64,000 nt of DNA from CADEED01 sp035525785 (GTDB lineage Bacteria > Pseudomonadota > Gammaproteobacteria > Steroidobacterales > Steroidobacteraceae). The stretch covers positions 3,125 through 67,124 of the forward strand of contig DATLDQ010000126.1 of the NCBI GenBank assembly GCA_035525785.1. The letters are read 5' to 3'. Position 1 is the stretch's first letter. The number at the start of each line of letters is the position of its first letter. The position numbers and the translations under genes were made by a program. The notes beneath the pieces were generated by a model. It was given only the letters and a program-made list of their open reading frames with translations. It did not search any database and was not told the origin of the DNA. Positions 33,053 to 41,271 of the stretch are shown here, piece by piece.

Positions 33053-34390
33053 ATGTCGAAATCCACCTACAAGTCACCACCCGGATCAACATGGGTGGCA
33101 ATCATCGCGCTTTTGGTTTCATCCGGCACCGCTGCCGCCGCCGACGTCGAGTCGGTCATCGAGAAGGAAACCGGCGCCGTCGACGCGAAGATCATCGCCT
33201 GGCGCCGCGATTTTCACCAGAACCCGGAGCTTTCCAACCGCGAAACGCGCACATCGAGGCTCGTCGCCGAACACCTGAAGAAGTTGGGGCTCACGGTCGA
33301 GACGGGCATCGCCCGGACGGGTGTCGTCGCCCTGCTCGAGACGGGCAAGCCGGGTCCGACGATCGCGCTGCGTGCCGACATGGACGCGCTGCCCGTGGTG
33401 GAACGCACCGACGTGCCGTTCCGGTCGACGGCCAGGGCTAACTATCGCGGCGAGGAGGTGGGCGTCATGCACGCCTGCGGCCACGACGCGCACACGGCCG
33501 TGCTCATGGGTGTCGCCGAGGCGCTGGTCAAGGCGAAAGGCGGGTTGCGCGGCAACGTGCTGTTCGTGTTCCAGCCCGCCGAGGAAGGCGCGCCTCCCGG
33601 TGAAGTGGGTGGCGCATCCGAGATGCTCAAGGCCGGCATCTTCGACAAGTACAAGCCCGAGGTCGCCATCGGCTCGCATGCCTGGGCCAGCCTGAACACG
33701 GGCGACATCGGCTATCGCGTGGGTCCGCTCATGGCCGACTCGAACATCTGGCGCATCGTCGTCAAGGGCAAACAATCACACGGCTCGCGGCCGTGGAACG
33801 GCGTCGACCCGATCCTCGTCGCCTCGCAGATCGTCACCTCGTTGAATACCATCGTGTCGCGCCAGGTCGACATCACCGACAATCCGGCGGTGCTGTCGGT
33901 GGGCATCATCAAGGGTGGCGTCCGCAACAACATCATCCCCGAGAGCGCCGAGATGATCGGCACCCTGCGCACGTTCACGCCCGACCAGAAAGCGAAGATC
34001 GTCGCCGGCATGAAGCGCATGGCGGAAAACGTCGCCGCCGCCTCCGGCGCCACCGCCGAGTTCGAGCTCGACAAGTACAACAACCCCGTCGTCGTCAACG
34101 AGCCCAAGGTCACGGAGAAGCTGCTGCCCGTGCTCGAGCGCGTCGCCGGCAAGGACCATGTGAAAGTGGTGCCGCTGGTCACCGGCTCCGAGGATTTCGC
34201 CTACTTCGCGCAGAAGGTGCCGAGCTTCTTTTTCTTCTACGGTGTGACCCCCAAAGGCAAGGACGCTGCTGCCGCGCCGTCCAACCATTCGCCGGAGTTC
34301 TACCTCGACGAGGCGGCCATTCCGCTGGCGACGCGAGCCATGACGGGGGTCGTGGTGGCCTACCAGCGTGATGGGGCAGGGCTGAAGTGA
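33053..34390 (+). CDS. M20-family amidohydrolase, exported
   Basis: 445 residues from ATG 33053 with a signal peptide or N-terminal anchor (to about residue 29, GTAAAAD). Metal-binding and catalytic segments of the M20D amidohydrolase group are present: 'WRRDFHQNPELSNRE', 'ALRADMDALPV', 'GVMHACGHDAHTAVLMG', 'FQPAEEGAPPGE' with catalytic Glu pair, and 'TGSEDFAYFAQKVPSFFFFYG'. Relatives hydrolyse N-acyl amino acids, IAA conjugates or hippurate; an exported form suggests peptide or conjugate scavenging. Confidence 0.93.
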   Translation: MSKSTYKSPPGSTWVAIIALLVSSGTAAAADVESVIEKETGAVDAKIIAWRRDFHQNPELSNRETRTSRLVAEHLKKLGLTVETGIARTGVVALLETGKPGPTIALRADMDALPVVERTDVPFRSTARANYRGEEVGVMHACGHDAHTAVLMGVAEALVKAKGGLRGNVLFVFQPAEEGAPPGEVGGASEMLKAGIFDKYKPEVAIGSHAWASLNTGDIGYRVGPLMADSNIWRIVVKGKQSHGSRPWNGVDPILVASQIVTSLNTIVSRQVDITDNPAVLSVGIIKGGVRNNIIPESAEMIGTLRTFTPDQKAKIVAGMKRMAENVAAASGATAEFELDKYNNPVVVNEPKVTEKLLPVLERVAGKDHVKVVPLVTGSEDFAYFAQKVPSFFFFYGVTPKGKDAAAAPSNHSPEFYLDEAAIPLATRAMTGVVVAYQRDGAGLK

Positions 34391-34395
34391 AGAGT

Positions 34396-34619
34396 GCGCG
34401 GCGGGCCCACGCGCAGGGTTGAGTTCGCTTTTCGCCGGGCCATTCGGGTGATTGGAGCCGCCAGATTGCGGGCCGCCGCCGTGCGGTGCGCGGAAGACAC
34501 CTGACCGGTGGCCTGCAGGTAGCTAGCCTAGGCTCCAATTGGTTCGGAGAGCGGCTTCGTGCCTTGCGAATGGGGTGCCCCGGCCCGCTCACTCAACCCT
34601 GCGCATGGACCCACCGCGC
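34396..34619 (+). repeat. Left copy of a palindrome-ended repeat element
   Basis: A 224-base unit. Its 29-base ends are inverted repeats of each other with three mismatches (34396-34424 and 34591-34619). The inner part, 34425-34595, is repeated in opposite orientation at 34845-35014. No ORF in it looks coding. It begins six bases after the M20 stop. Confidence 0.85.
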
Positions 34620-35014
34620 ACGGCACCTACCTACAGCCAGCGCGCCAGTTTCTAGCGAACGCGGTTCGACCCTGGGAGTCGGAAAAAACCGGGCCTCGAA
34701 TGTGGATAGGAGGCCGAGGTCGCGCGGCTTCGCTCTCGCGACTCTTCTCTCTCCCACCCAACAGCAGGGGCCAACCCGACCTGTCTAGAGGACTCCGTCG
34801 CGAGTAGAGCGGATCGCTCGCAACGCACGGCGTGCGTGCATGAATGAGCGAGCGGCCCGGGGCACCCCATTCGCAAAGCACGAAGCCGCTCTCCGAAACA
34901 ACCGGAGCCTAGGCTAACTACCTGCAGGCCACCGGTCAGGTGTCTTCCGCGCACCGCTGGGCGGCGGCCCGCAATCTGGCGATGCCAAACCCCGAATGGC
35001 CCGGCGAAAAGCGA
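34425..35014. repeat. Large inverted repeat, arms about 170 bp, in the 669-base gene-free gap
   Basis: Arms 34425-34595 and 34845-35014 are inverted copies that align almost without gaps and share long exact blocks, for example around CGGTGGCCTGCAGGTAG and CGGAGAGCGGCTTCGTG. The central spacer (34596-34844) is unrelated. The region lies between two convergent genes (M20 ending at 34390, the molybdenum enzyme ending at 35060) and fills the only stretch above 300 bases without a gene. A transcript could form a very large hairpin; it might also be a pair of non-autonomous mobile elements. No transposase or target-site duplication is visible. Confidence 0.85.
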
Positions 35015-35033
35015 GCTCATTCATGCGCGCGCG
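34830..35033 (-). repeat. Right copy of the palindrome-ended repeat element
   Basis: The second copy also has its own inverted ends, about 20 bases containing GCATGAATGAGC (34830-34853 and, inverted, 35011-35033). These end sequences differ from those of the left copy, so each copy is internally palindromic at its ends while the bodies are shared. Confidence 0.75.
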
Positions 35034-35059
35034 ACGGGCGTTACCGCGCGCCCGCCCCC

Positions 35060-37204
35060 TCACACCAGATTCTTCAAAATCGGCAGCCTGCGAATCCGCC
35101 TGCCTGTCGCCGCATGAATTGCATTTGCGACGGCGGGCGCGATCGGTGGCGTGCCCGGCTCTCCAGCTCCGCCCATGTTTGCCCCGCTGTTCACGATCGT
35201 CACGTGGATCGCCGGGGCCTCGCTGATGCGCAGGATCTGGTAGTCGTGGAAGTTGCTCTGGTCCACTTTGCCGTCGGTGAACGTGATTTCACCGTACAAC
35301 GCCGCAGTCAAACCGTAGTTGATCGCGCTTTCCATCTGCGCCTTGACGCCTTCCGGGTGCACGGCGAAACCGCAATCGATGGCGCACCAGACATCGTGCA
35401 CTCGGACGTGGCCGTTTTCGACCGACACCTCTGCCACCTGCGCGACGATGCTGCCGAACGACTCATGGACGGCCACACCGCGCCCGCGACCCGGAGCCGG
35501 CGGCGAAGACCAGTGGCTGGCCTCCGCCACCGCGTTCAACAAGGCGAGGTGCCGCGGCTTGTCAGCCAACAACTTGCGCCGCAGCTCGACGGGATCGTGA
35601 CCACCGAGTGCGGCCAGCTCATCGATGGCGCAATTCACGGTGAAGCCCGTGTGCGAATGGCCGACCGACCGCCACCACAACACGGGCACCGGCGCCTGCG
35701 CGTCGTGCGCATCCACGAACAGGTTCGGGATGTCGTAGATCATGTCGGACGCGCCTTCGGTGCTCGACTGGTCGAAGAGCTGGCCTTTGGGGATGAAGCC
35801 ATCCGTCCATCCGCCGCGTAGCACGCCCTGGCTCACGATGGTCTGCTGCCAGGCCACGGGCATGCCCGATTCGTCGACGCCGCCGCGCACGCGCGACATC
35901 ACGAACGGGCGATAGTGCATGCCACGTACGTCATCCTCGCGCGTCCAGGTGACGAGCACCGGCTTGCCCGCGGCCCGGGAGGCGTGCGCCGCATCCACGG
36001 CGACCTCCGAGTGGCGTTGCGCACGGCGACCGAACCCGCCACCGAGGAACTGCGAGTGCACGACGACCTTCGCGGGGTCGAATCCCAGCGCCTGGGCCAC
36101 GGCATCGCGATCCGGGCCCTGCATCTGCGTGCCGAGATAGAGATCGCACCCGTCGGCGCGCGCATCCGCGAGGCAATTCAGCGGCTCCATGGGTGAGTGC
36201 GCGAGATAGGGCAGCTCGTACTCGACGTCGAATTTTTTCGCGGCGCGACGCAACGCGCCCTTGGCATCGCCTTTCTGACCGGCCACGGCGCCCGCCGTAT
36301 TGCACAGCCGTTGATACTCGCGGCGCTGCGCTGCCGTCGAGAATTGCTTGTTGGCACCTTCATCCCAGTCGAGGCCGAGCGCATCGCGGCCCCGCTTGGC
36401 CGCGAACGTGGTGGTGCCATACACGGCGATGCCGCCGGGGATTTCCCGCACGTCGACTACACCGGGCACGGCGCGCGCGGCGGCATCGTCCATCTTCACG
36501 AGCTTCGCGCCGATCACGGCGGGACGCGCGATCACGGCGAACAACATGCCGGGCAGCCGCGTATCGATGCCGAACTTTGCGCTGCCGTCGGTCTTCATGG
36601 GCGTGTCGAGGCGCTTCTGCGGCTTGCCGAGATAACGGAAGCTCGCCGGATCCTTGAGCGGCACTTTCTGTGGCACCGGCAGCTTCGACGCCGCGTCCGC
36701 GAGCTGGCCGTAACTCGCCGACTTCGAGCCGTGGAACACCTTGCCGTCTTCGGTGCGAAGCTCGTTCACCGGTACCTGCCAGTGCTGCGCGGCCGCGGCG
36801 AGCAGCATCGCGCGTGCGCTGGCGCCGGCCTCGCGCAACTGCGGATACGTAGTGCTGGTGCTCATGCTGCCGCCGGTGAACTGCATCGGCATGAACGGCA
36901 CGTTGAACGCGGGATTGGCACCGGCGAGCTCGACCTTGACGCGGCCGGGGTCGATGTCGAGCTCCTCGGCCACCACCATGGCCAGCCCGGTGTACACGCC
37001 CTGGCCCATCTCGGCCTTGCCGACGATTACCGTCACCGTGTCATCGGACGCCACCCGCAGGAAGGCGTTGGGTTGAAACGTCGCACCGGTGGCCGGCAGC
37101 TTGCCGAATTTGTTTTCCGCGAAACGGATGCCGAGGTACAGGCCGCCACCGACCACGGCGCCGGCGATCAGGAAATTGCGGCGTGAAGCAGAGGGAGTGT
37201 TCAT
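35060..37204 (-). CDS. Molybdopterin-binding subunit of a xanthine-dehydrogenase-family oxidoreductase (IorB-like), TAT-exported
   Basis: 714 residues. The N-terminus carries a twin-arginine signal (SRRNFLIAGAVVGGGL), so the folded cofactor-loaded enzyme is exported. Molybdenum cofactor-binding segments typical of isoquinoline 1-oxidoreductase beta subunits and aldehyde dehydrogenases: 'GKAEMGQGVYTGLAMVVAEEL', 'QFTGGSMSTSTTYPQLREAGA', 'SQFLGGGFGRRAQRHSEVAVDA', 'WWRSVGHSHTGFTVNCAIDEL' and 'NSGANMGGAGEPGTPPIAPAVANAI' with the catalytic Glu. The usual partner, a small 2Fe-2S subunit, is not adjacent on either side. Substrate unknown. Confidence 0.93.
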   Translation of the reverse strand: MNTPSASRRNFLIAGAVVGGGLYLGIRFAENKFGKLPATGATFQPNAFLRVASDDTVTVIVGKAEMGQGVYTGLAMVVAEELDIDPGRVKVELAGANPAFNVPFMPMQFTGGSMSTSTTYPQLREAGASARAMLLAAAAQHWQVPVNELRTEDGKVFHGSKSASYGQLADAASKLPVPQKVPLKDPASFRYLGKPQKRLDTPMKTDGSAKFGIDTRLPGMLFAVIARPAVIGAKLVKMDDAAARAVPGVVDVREIPGGIAVYGTTTFAAKRGRDALGLDWDEGANKQFSTAAQRREYQRLCNTAGAVAGQKGDAKGALRRAAKKFDVEYELPYLAHSPMEPLNCLADARADGCDLYLGTQMQGPDRDAVAQALGFDPAKVVVHSQFLGGGFGRRAQRHSEVAVDAAHASRAAGKPVLVTWTREDDVRGMHYRPFVMSRVRGGVDESGMPVAWQQTIVSQGVLRGGWTDGFIPKGQLFDQSSTEGASDMIYDIPNLFVDAHDAQAPVPVLWWRSVGHSHTGFTVNCAIDELAALGGHDPVELRRKLLADKPRHLALLNAVAEASHWSSPPAPGRGRGVAVHESFGSIVAQVAEVSVENGHVRVHDVWCAIDCGFAVHPEGVKAQMESAINYGLTAALYGEITFTDGKVDQSNFHDYQILRISEAPAIHVTIVNSGANMGGAGEPGTPPIAPAVANAIHAATGRRIRRLPILKNLV

Positions 37205-37244
37205 GAGACCTCGCGATGATGGCCGATGTTAATGTACCGGCCAA

Positions 37245-38669
37245 ATGCAGTTGGAATTCTTTGGAGCGGCCGGCGAGGTCACGGGTTCATGCCACATCCT
37301 GCGGGTGGCGGGCGCGGAGTTGCTGCTCGACTGCGGCATGATCCAGGGCGGCCGAGACGCGCCCGAGCGCAACCGGCTGCCATTTCCGTTCGACGCCACG
37401 CGCATCGACGCCGTGGTGCTCAGCCACGCGCACGTCGACCACTGCGGCCGGCTGCCGTTGCTGGTGAAGCGTGGCTTCCGCGGCCCTATCTACACGAACG
37501 CGGCCTGCGCCGAACTCGTGCCCATCCTGCTCAAGGACTCCGCGCAACTCGCGATGCGTGAGGCTGAGCGAGCGAACCGCGGGCTGCCGCCCGAGCGGCG
37601 CGCCGAGCCGTTGTTCGACCTCGACGACGTGGACCGGACGCTGCGGCTCGTGAAGCCCATCGCCTACGATGCGCCCATCGAGGTGCTGCCCGGCGTCATC
37701 GTCCGGGTGCGCGACGCCGGCCACATCATAGGATCCTCGAGCATCGAGCTCGTCGTCAGCGAGAGCGGCGTCTCGCGCAAGATCGTGTTCTCGGGCGATC
37801 TCGGCCAGTACGACACACCCATACTCAAGGATCCGTGGCGCTTCGAGTCCGCGGACCTGGTGCTCATGGAGAGCACCTACGGCAACCGCCGGCATCGCGG
37901 GCGTGACGACACCGAGCGCGAGCTCGGCGCCATACTCGCGGCGGCGCAACGTGATGGCGGCAACATACTGATACCCGCGTTCGCCATCGGCCGCAGCCAG
38001 GAGCTGCTCTATCTACTGGCGAAGCACTACGCCGAGTGGCACGTCGACCGCTGGAAGATATTCCTCGACAGCCCCATGGCCATTGCCGCGAGCCGCGTGT
38101 ACTGGCGGCACCCGGACCGCTACGACGAAGACGCCGCACGGCTGCGCGCGGGCTTTCGCGGCATGCCGCCACTGCCCAACCTGGTGCTCTGCGAGACGGC
38201 CGACGATTCGCGCGCGATCAACGACGTGCGCAGCGGCGCCATCATCATCGCCGGCAGCGGCATGGCCAATGGCGGGCGCATCCTCCATCACCTCGCGCAC
38301 AATCTGGAACGGCCCGAGTGCCACGTGATCATCGTCGGGTTCCAGGCGCCCGGCACCCTGGGCCGTCGTCTCGTCGACCTCGAGCCCGAGGTGTTCATCC
38401 ACGGAAGGCGCGTGCGCCGCGCGTCTCAGGTGCACACACTCGGCGGACTCTCGGCGCATGGCGACCAGTCGGACCTGTTGCGATGGTATGACAGCTTCAC
38501 GCCGCGGCCCCCGGTGTACCTCGTGCATGGTGAAGAACCGGCCGCCGAGGCGCTGGCCGAAAAACTGCGTGAACGCGGTGCGGCGGCGACTGTCACAAGG
38601 CCGGGACTCGTGGTGGATCTCGCAAAACCCGACGAACTGCCGACACGGCCATCGACGCCTGCGCTCTAA
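37245..38669 (+). CDS. Metallo-beta-lactamase / beta-CASP RNase-like protein
   Basis: 474 residues. The metal site is HAHVDHCG (His61, His63, Asp65, His66), with 'DAGHIIGSSSIEL', 'FSGDLGQYDTPIL' and 'ESTYGNRRH'. The beta-CASP cap has 'IPAFAIGRSQELLYLL', 'IIAGSGMANGGRILHHL' and 'GFQAPGTLGRRL', and the C-terminal motif is 'SAHGDQSDLLRW'. This is the bacterial CPSF-like group of RNA endo/exonucleases (YsgD/TTHA0252 type), probably acting in RNA turnover. It diverges from the molybdenum enzyme across 40 bases. Confidence 0.93.
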   Translation: MQLEFFGAAGEVTGSCHILRVAGAELLLDCGMIQGGRDAPERNRLPFPFDATRIDAVVLSHAHVDHCGRLPLLVKRGFRGPIYTNAACAELVPILLKDSAQLAMREAERANRGLPPERRAEPLFDLDDVDRTLRLVKPIAYDAPIEVLPGVIVRVRDAGHIIGSSSIELVVSESGVSRKIVFSGDLGQYDTPILKDPWRFESADLVLMESTYGNRRHRGRDDTERELGAILAAAQRDGGNILIPAFAIGRSQELLYLLAKHYAEWHVDRWKIFLDSPMAIAASRVYWRHPDRYDEDAARLRAGFRGMPPLPNLVLCETADDSRAINDVRSGAIIIAGSGMANGGRILHHLAHNLERPECHVIIVGFQAPGTLGRRLVDLEPEVFIHGRRVRRASQVHTLGGLSAHGDQSDLLRWYDSFTPRPPVYLVHGEEPAAEALAEKLRERGAAATVTRPGLVVDLAKPDELPTRPSTPAL

Positions 38670-38687
38670 CTCATAGAACCAAATCGC

Positions 38688-39959
38688 ATGAACCAGAAAA
38701 AACCGTGGTTTCCAGTCAACGGCGCCGAAGCGCGCATCGTCATCACCGGATTCTTCCTGCTGTTCTGCGTGCTCGGTGGCTACTTCGCGGTGCGCCCCGT
38801 GCGCGAAACCGTGGGCACGGTCATCGGTCGCGCGGCCACCCAGGATCTCTGGTTCTTCACCGCGGTGTTCGCGATCCTCATCGTGCCGTTCTACGGAATG
38901 CTGGTGGCCAATGTCCGGCGCGCGGTGCTCATGCCGGTCATCTACGGCTTCATGTCCGTGGCGTTCGTGTTCACGGCGCAGCTGTTCGCATACGGGCCCC
39001 CGGGGCCCATCACGGCGCGCATCTTCTATGTCGCGATCAGTGTGCTCAACCTGCTGCTGGTGTCGGCGTTCTGGAGCTTCATCCTCGAGATCCTTTCGAA
39101 GGAGCAGAGCAAACGCCTGATCAGCTGGATCGCCGCCGGCGGCACGCTCGGCGCCCTCGTGGGCCCCGCGCTCACCGCGCTGTTCGTGAAGAAAATCGGC
39201 ATGTCGGGCGTACTGTACCTGGGCGCCGGCATGTACCTCGTCGCCATCATCCTGCAGCGGGTGCTCATGGCCGAGTGGCGCCGCATTTCGCCGGACGCTG
39301 CCACCGGCTCGGGGCAGCAATCAGAGCGCGAGCGCGCGCTCGGCGGCAACCCGTTCGCGGGCTTCATGCTGGTGCTGCGGAACAAGTATCTGCTGGGCAT
39401 CGCCCTCTTCATCGCCGGCATCTCCGCGATCAATACCTTCCTGTATTTCGAGCAGCTCGAAATGGTGGAAAAGCAGTTCGAAGAACTGGCGGCGCGCACC
39501 CAGGTCTTCGCCAGCCTCGACGTCACCGTGCAGGTGCTCGTGATGATCACGCAACTCACGCTCACGGGCTTCATCGCGACGCGGCTGGGCGTGATCGCAT
39601 TGCTGGTCATCATTCCCGTCGTCATGGTGTTCGGGCTCACGGTGTATGCGACGTTCGGCACGTTCAGCGTGCTGGCCGTGGCCATGGTGGTGCGCCGCTG
39701 GGGAGAGTACGCGTTCATCCGCCCGGGCCGCGAGATGCTGTTCAGCGTCGTGGACAGGGAGAGCAAGTACAAGGCGAAGAACGTCTGCGACGTCGCCGTG
39801 TATCGCACCGCGGATGCGGCATTCGCGCAGATCAAGAAGCTGCTCGACGGCATCGGCATGGGCGCCGCGGCACAGGCGATGACCGCCGCCGTGGTCGCCG
39901 CGCTCTGGGCTTTCAACGGCTGGTGGTTAGGCCGCCGCCACGAGAAAGAGAAGAGCTAG
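38688..39959 (+). CDS. MFS-like transporter resembling ATP/ADP (NTP/NDP) exchangers
   Basis: 423 residues with 11-12 TM segments. The N-terminus 'EARIVITGFFLLFCVLGGYFAVRPVRETVGT' and 'FWSFILEILSKEQSKRLISWIAAGGTLGALVGPALT' recall the Npt/Tlc nucleotide-carrier branch rather than sugar MFS carriers; 'RPGREMLFSVVDRESKYKAKNVCDVAVYRTADA' near the C-terminus fits this too. Classic ATP/ADP carriers belong to intracellular bacteria; homologues in free-living bacteria are uncharacterised, so I do not assign a substrate. The end contains a rare TTA codon in TGGTTAGGC. Confidence 0.8.
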   Translation: MNQKKPWFPVNGAEARIVITGFFLLFCVLGGYFAVRPVRETVGTVIGRAATQDLWFFTAVFAILIVPFYGMLVANVRRAVLMPVIYGFMSVAFVFTAQLFAYGPPGPITARIFYVAISVLNLLLVSAFWSFILEILSKEQSKRLISWIAAGGTLGALVGPALTALFVKKIGMSGVLYLGAGMYLVAIILQRVLMAEWRRISPDAATGSGQQSERERALGGNPFAGFMLVLRNKYLLGIALFIAGISAINTFLYFEQLEMVEKQFEELAARTQVFASLDVTVQVLVMITQLTLTGFIATRLGVIALLVIIPVVMVFGLTVYATFGTFSVLAVAMVVRRWGEYAFIRPGREMLFSVVDRESKYKAKNVCDVAVYRTADAAFAQIKKLLDGIGMGAAAQAMTAAVVAALWAFNGWWLGRRHEKEKS

Positions 39960-40054
39960 CGCCGGTCGGCGGATGCCGCCGATTGCCATCGGACGGCAGC
40001 TTTACCGGGCGCCCGGCGCGCAACTTCGCCCGCAGCTGTGGTGTCGTTCGGGAC

Positions 40055-40252
40055 ATGCCCTCGAGCGTCATCCGCCATTTCTGGTACGACCCGGCGCATC
40101 ACAAGATGGACGTGGTGTTCACATCCGGTGCGCGCTACACGTATTACGACGTTCCGGAGGACACCTATCGCTCCATGAAGCGTTCGTTCTCCAAGGGGCA
40201 ATATTTCAACGTGAACATCCGTGACCGTTATCGTCACTCCCGCGAGAATTGA
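40055..40252 (+). CDS. KTSC-domain small protein
   Basis: 65 residues starting MPSSVIRHFWYDPAHHKMDVVFTSG. The pattern 'VIxxFxYDxxxxxLxVxFxSGxxYxYxDVPxxxYxxxxxxxSKGxYFNxxIRDRY' is the KTSC domain, named for related lysyl-tRNA synthetase and other fusions; a nucleic-acid-related role is suspected but not shown. Its TGA overlaps the start of the AlkB-like gene (TGATG). Confidence 0.82.
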   Translation: MPSSVIRHFWYDPAHHKMDVVFTSGARYTYYDVPEDTYRSMKRSFSKGQYFNVNIRDRYRHSREN

Positions 40253-40833
40253 TGGCACGCGCAGCTCGGGCCCCCGGCCAGGCCAGCCTCTTCGATGCGT
40301 CGCCCCCGGGCCTGCAGACACGCGCGGACTTCATCAGTGTCGCCGAGGAACAGGCGCTGCTCGAACGATTCGAGTCGCTGCAGTTCCAGCCTTTCGCGTT
40401 CCAGGGCTGGTTCGGCAAGCGTGAGACCGTGTCCTTCGGCTGGCGCTACGACTTCAACGACGCGCGCGTGCACCCCGCGCCGCCCATCCCGGATTTCCTG
40501 CTGCCTTTGCGCGCCCGCGCCGCGGACTTCGCGGTCCTGCCCGCCAGCGCGCTCGAGCAGGCGCTGGTGGTCCGCTACGACGTGGGCGCCGCCATCGGTT
40601 GGCATCGTGACCGCCCGGTGTTCGACAAGGTCGTGGGGATCTCGCTGCTGTCGGCCTGCGTGCTGCGTTTCCGTCGGCGCGACGGGCGCGCGTTTCAGCG
40701 CCACGCGGTCGACGCGGCACCGCGATCCGCGTACCTGCTGGAGGGCGAAATCCGCAAGGATTGGGAGCACAGCATCGCGCCCGTGGAGACGCGGCGCTTC
40801 TCGATAACCTTCCGCAGCCGGAGCAAGGCGTGA
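40252..40833 (+). CDS. AlkB-like 2-oxoglutarate/Fe(II) dioxygenase
   Basis: 193 residues. The iron ligands are visible as His118-x-Asp120 (GWHRDRP) and His173 (DWEHSI), and the 2-oxoglutarate-binding arginines are in RRFSITFR (182-188). 'FDASPPGLQTRADFISVAEEQALLERFESL' and 'GKRETVSFGWRYDF' match the AlkB family, which removes alkyl groups from nucleic acid bases or proteins. The group resembles stand-alone eukaryote-like ALKBH homologues in bacteria. It overlaps KTSC upstream and the GFA gene downstream, so the three are coupled. Confidence 0.88.
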   Translation: MARAARAPGQASLFDASPPGLQTRADFISVAEEQALLERFESLQFQPFAFQGWFGKRETVSFGWRYDFNDARVHPAPPIPDFLLPLRARAADFAVLPASALEQALVVRYDVGAAIGWHRDRPVFDKVVGISLLSACVLRFRRRDGRAFQRHAVDAAPRSAYLLEGEIRKDWEHSIAPVETRRFSITFRSRSKA

Positions 40834-41264
40834 GAGCGGGGCCAGACCTCACCGGCGGCTGCGCCTGTGGCGCCGTGCGCTACCGCCTCGCGTCGGTGCC
40901 ATTCGACGCGGGGTATTGCCATTGCGAACTCTGCCGGCGATCGAGCGGCGCCCCGCTGCTGGCTTTCGCGACGGTGCCGCAGGCGGACTTCGTGGTCATA
41001 CAGGGCGCTGCCCGGCGCCGCCGCTCGACGTCCTTCGGTGAACGCGGATTCTGCGCGGACTGCGGCACACAGCTGACGATGCATGTGGATCATCAGCCCG
41101 ACACCATCGACTTCACGCTGTGTTCGCTGGACCGGCCCGATGCGGTTATCCCCGGGTTCCACCTTTATTTCGCGAGCAGGCCCGCGTGGTTCGATGTCCG
41201 GGATTCATTGCCGCGGCACGACCGGTTGCGCCCGGATACCCGCGGGCTTGCGCCCCAGACCTGA
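40830..41264 (+). CDS. GFA-family zinc protein (glutathione-dependent formaldehyde-activating-like)
   Basis: 144 residues from GTG 40830, which overlaps the AlkB-like stop (GTGA). The zinc ligands are GGCACGAVRY, 'CHCELCRRSSG' and 'FCADCGTQL', the pattern of the GFA/CENP-V fold. The prototype was thought to join glutathione and formaldehyde. Following an AlkB-like dioxygenase, which releases formaldehyde on demethylation, the pairing is suggestive, but GFA proteins are so common that it may be chance. Confidence 0.87.
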   Translation: MRAGPDLTGGCACGAVRYRLASVPFDAGYCHCELCRRSSGAPLLAFATVPQADFVVIQGAARRRRSTSFGERGFCADCGTQLTMHVDHQPDTIDFTLCSLDRPDAVIPGFHLYFASRPAWFDVRDSLPRHDRLRPDTRGLAPQT

Positions 41265-41271
41265 AACGGTT

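Noticed and set aside
34655..34690. GGTTCGACCC-like T-loop, checked as tRNA remnant or att site
   Set aside because: The flanking bases cannot pair as a T-stem, and no acceptor, anticodon arm or CCA end is visible.
34391..35059. Short ORFs (76-137 codons) in the inverted-repeat region
   Set aside because: They mirror each other between the two arms, have no ribosome-binding sites and show no domain, as expected for repeat DNA.
39960..40054. Hairpin GGCGG-ATG-CCGCC after the transporter gene, checked as terminator
   Set aside because: It is not followed by a T run and the stem is only five pairs.
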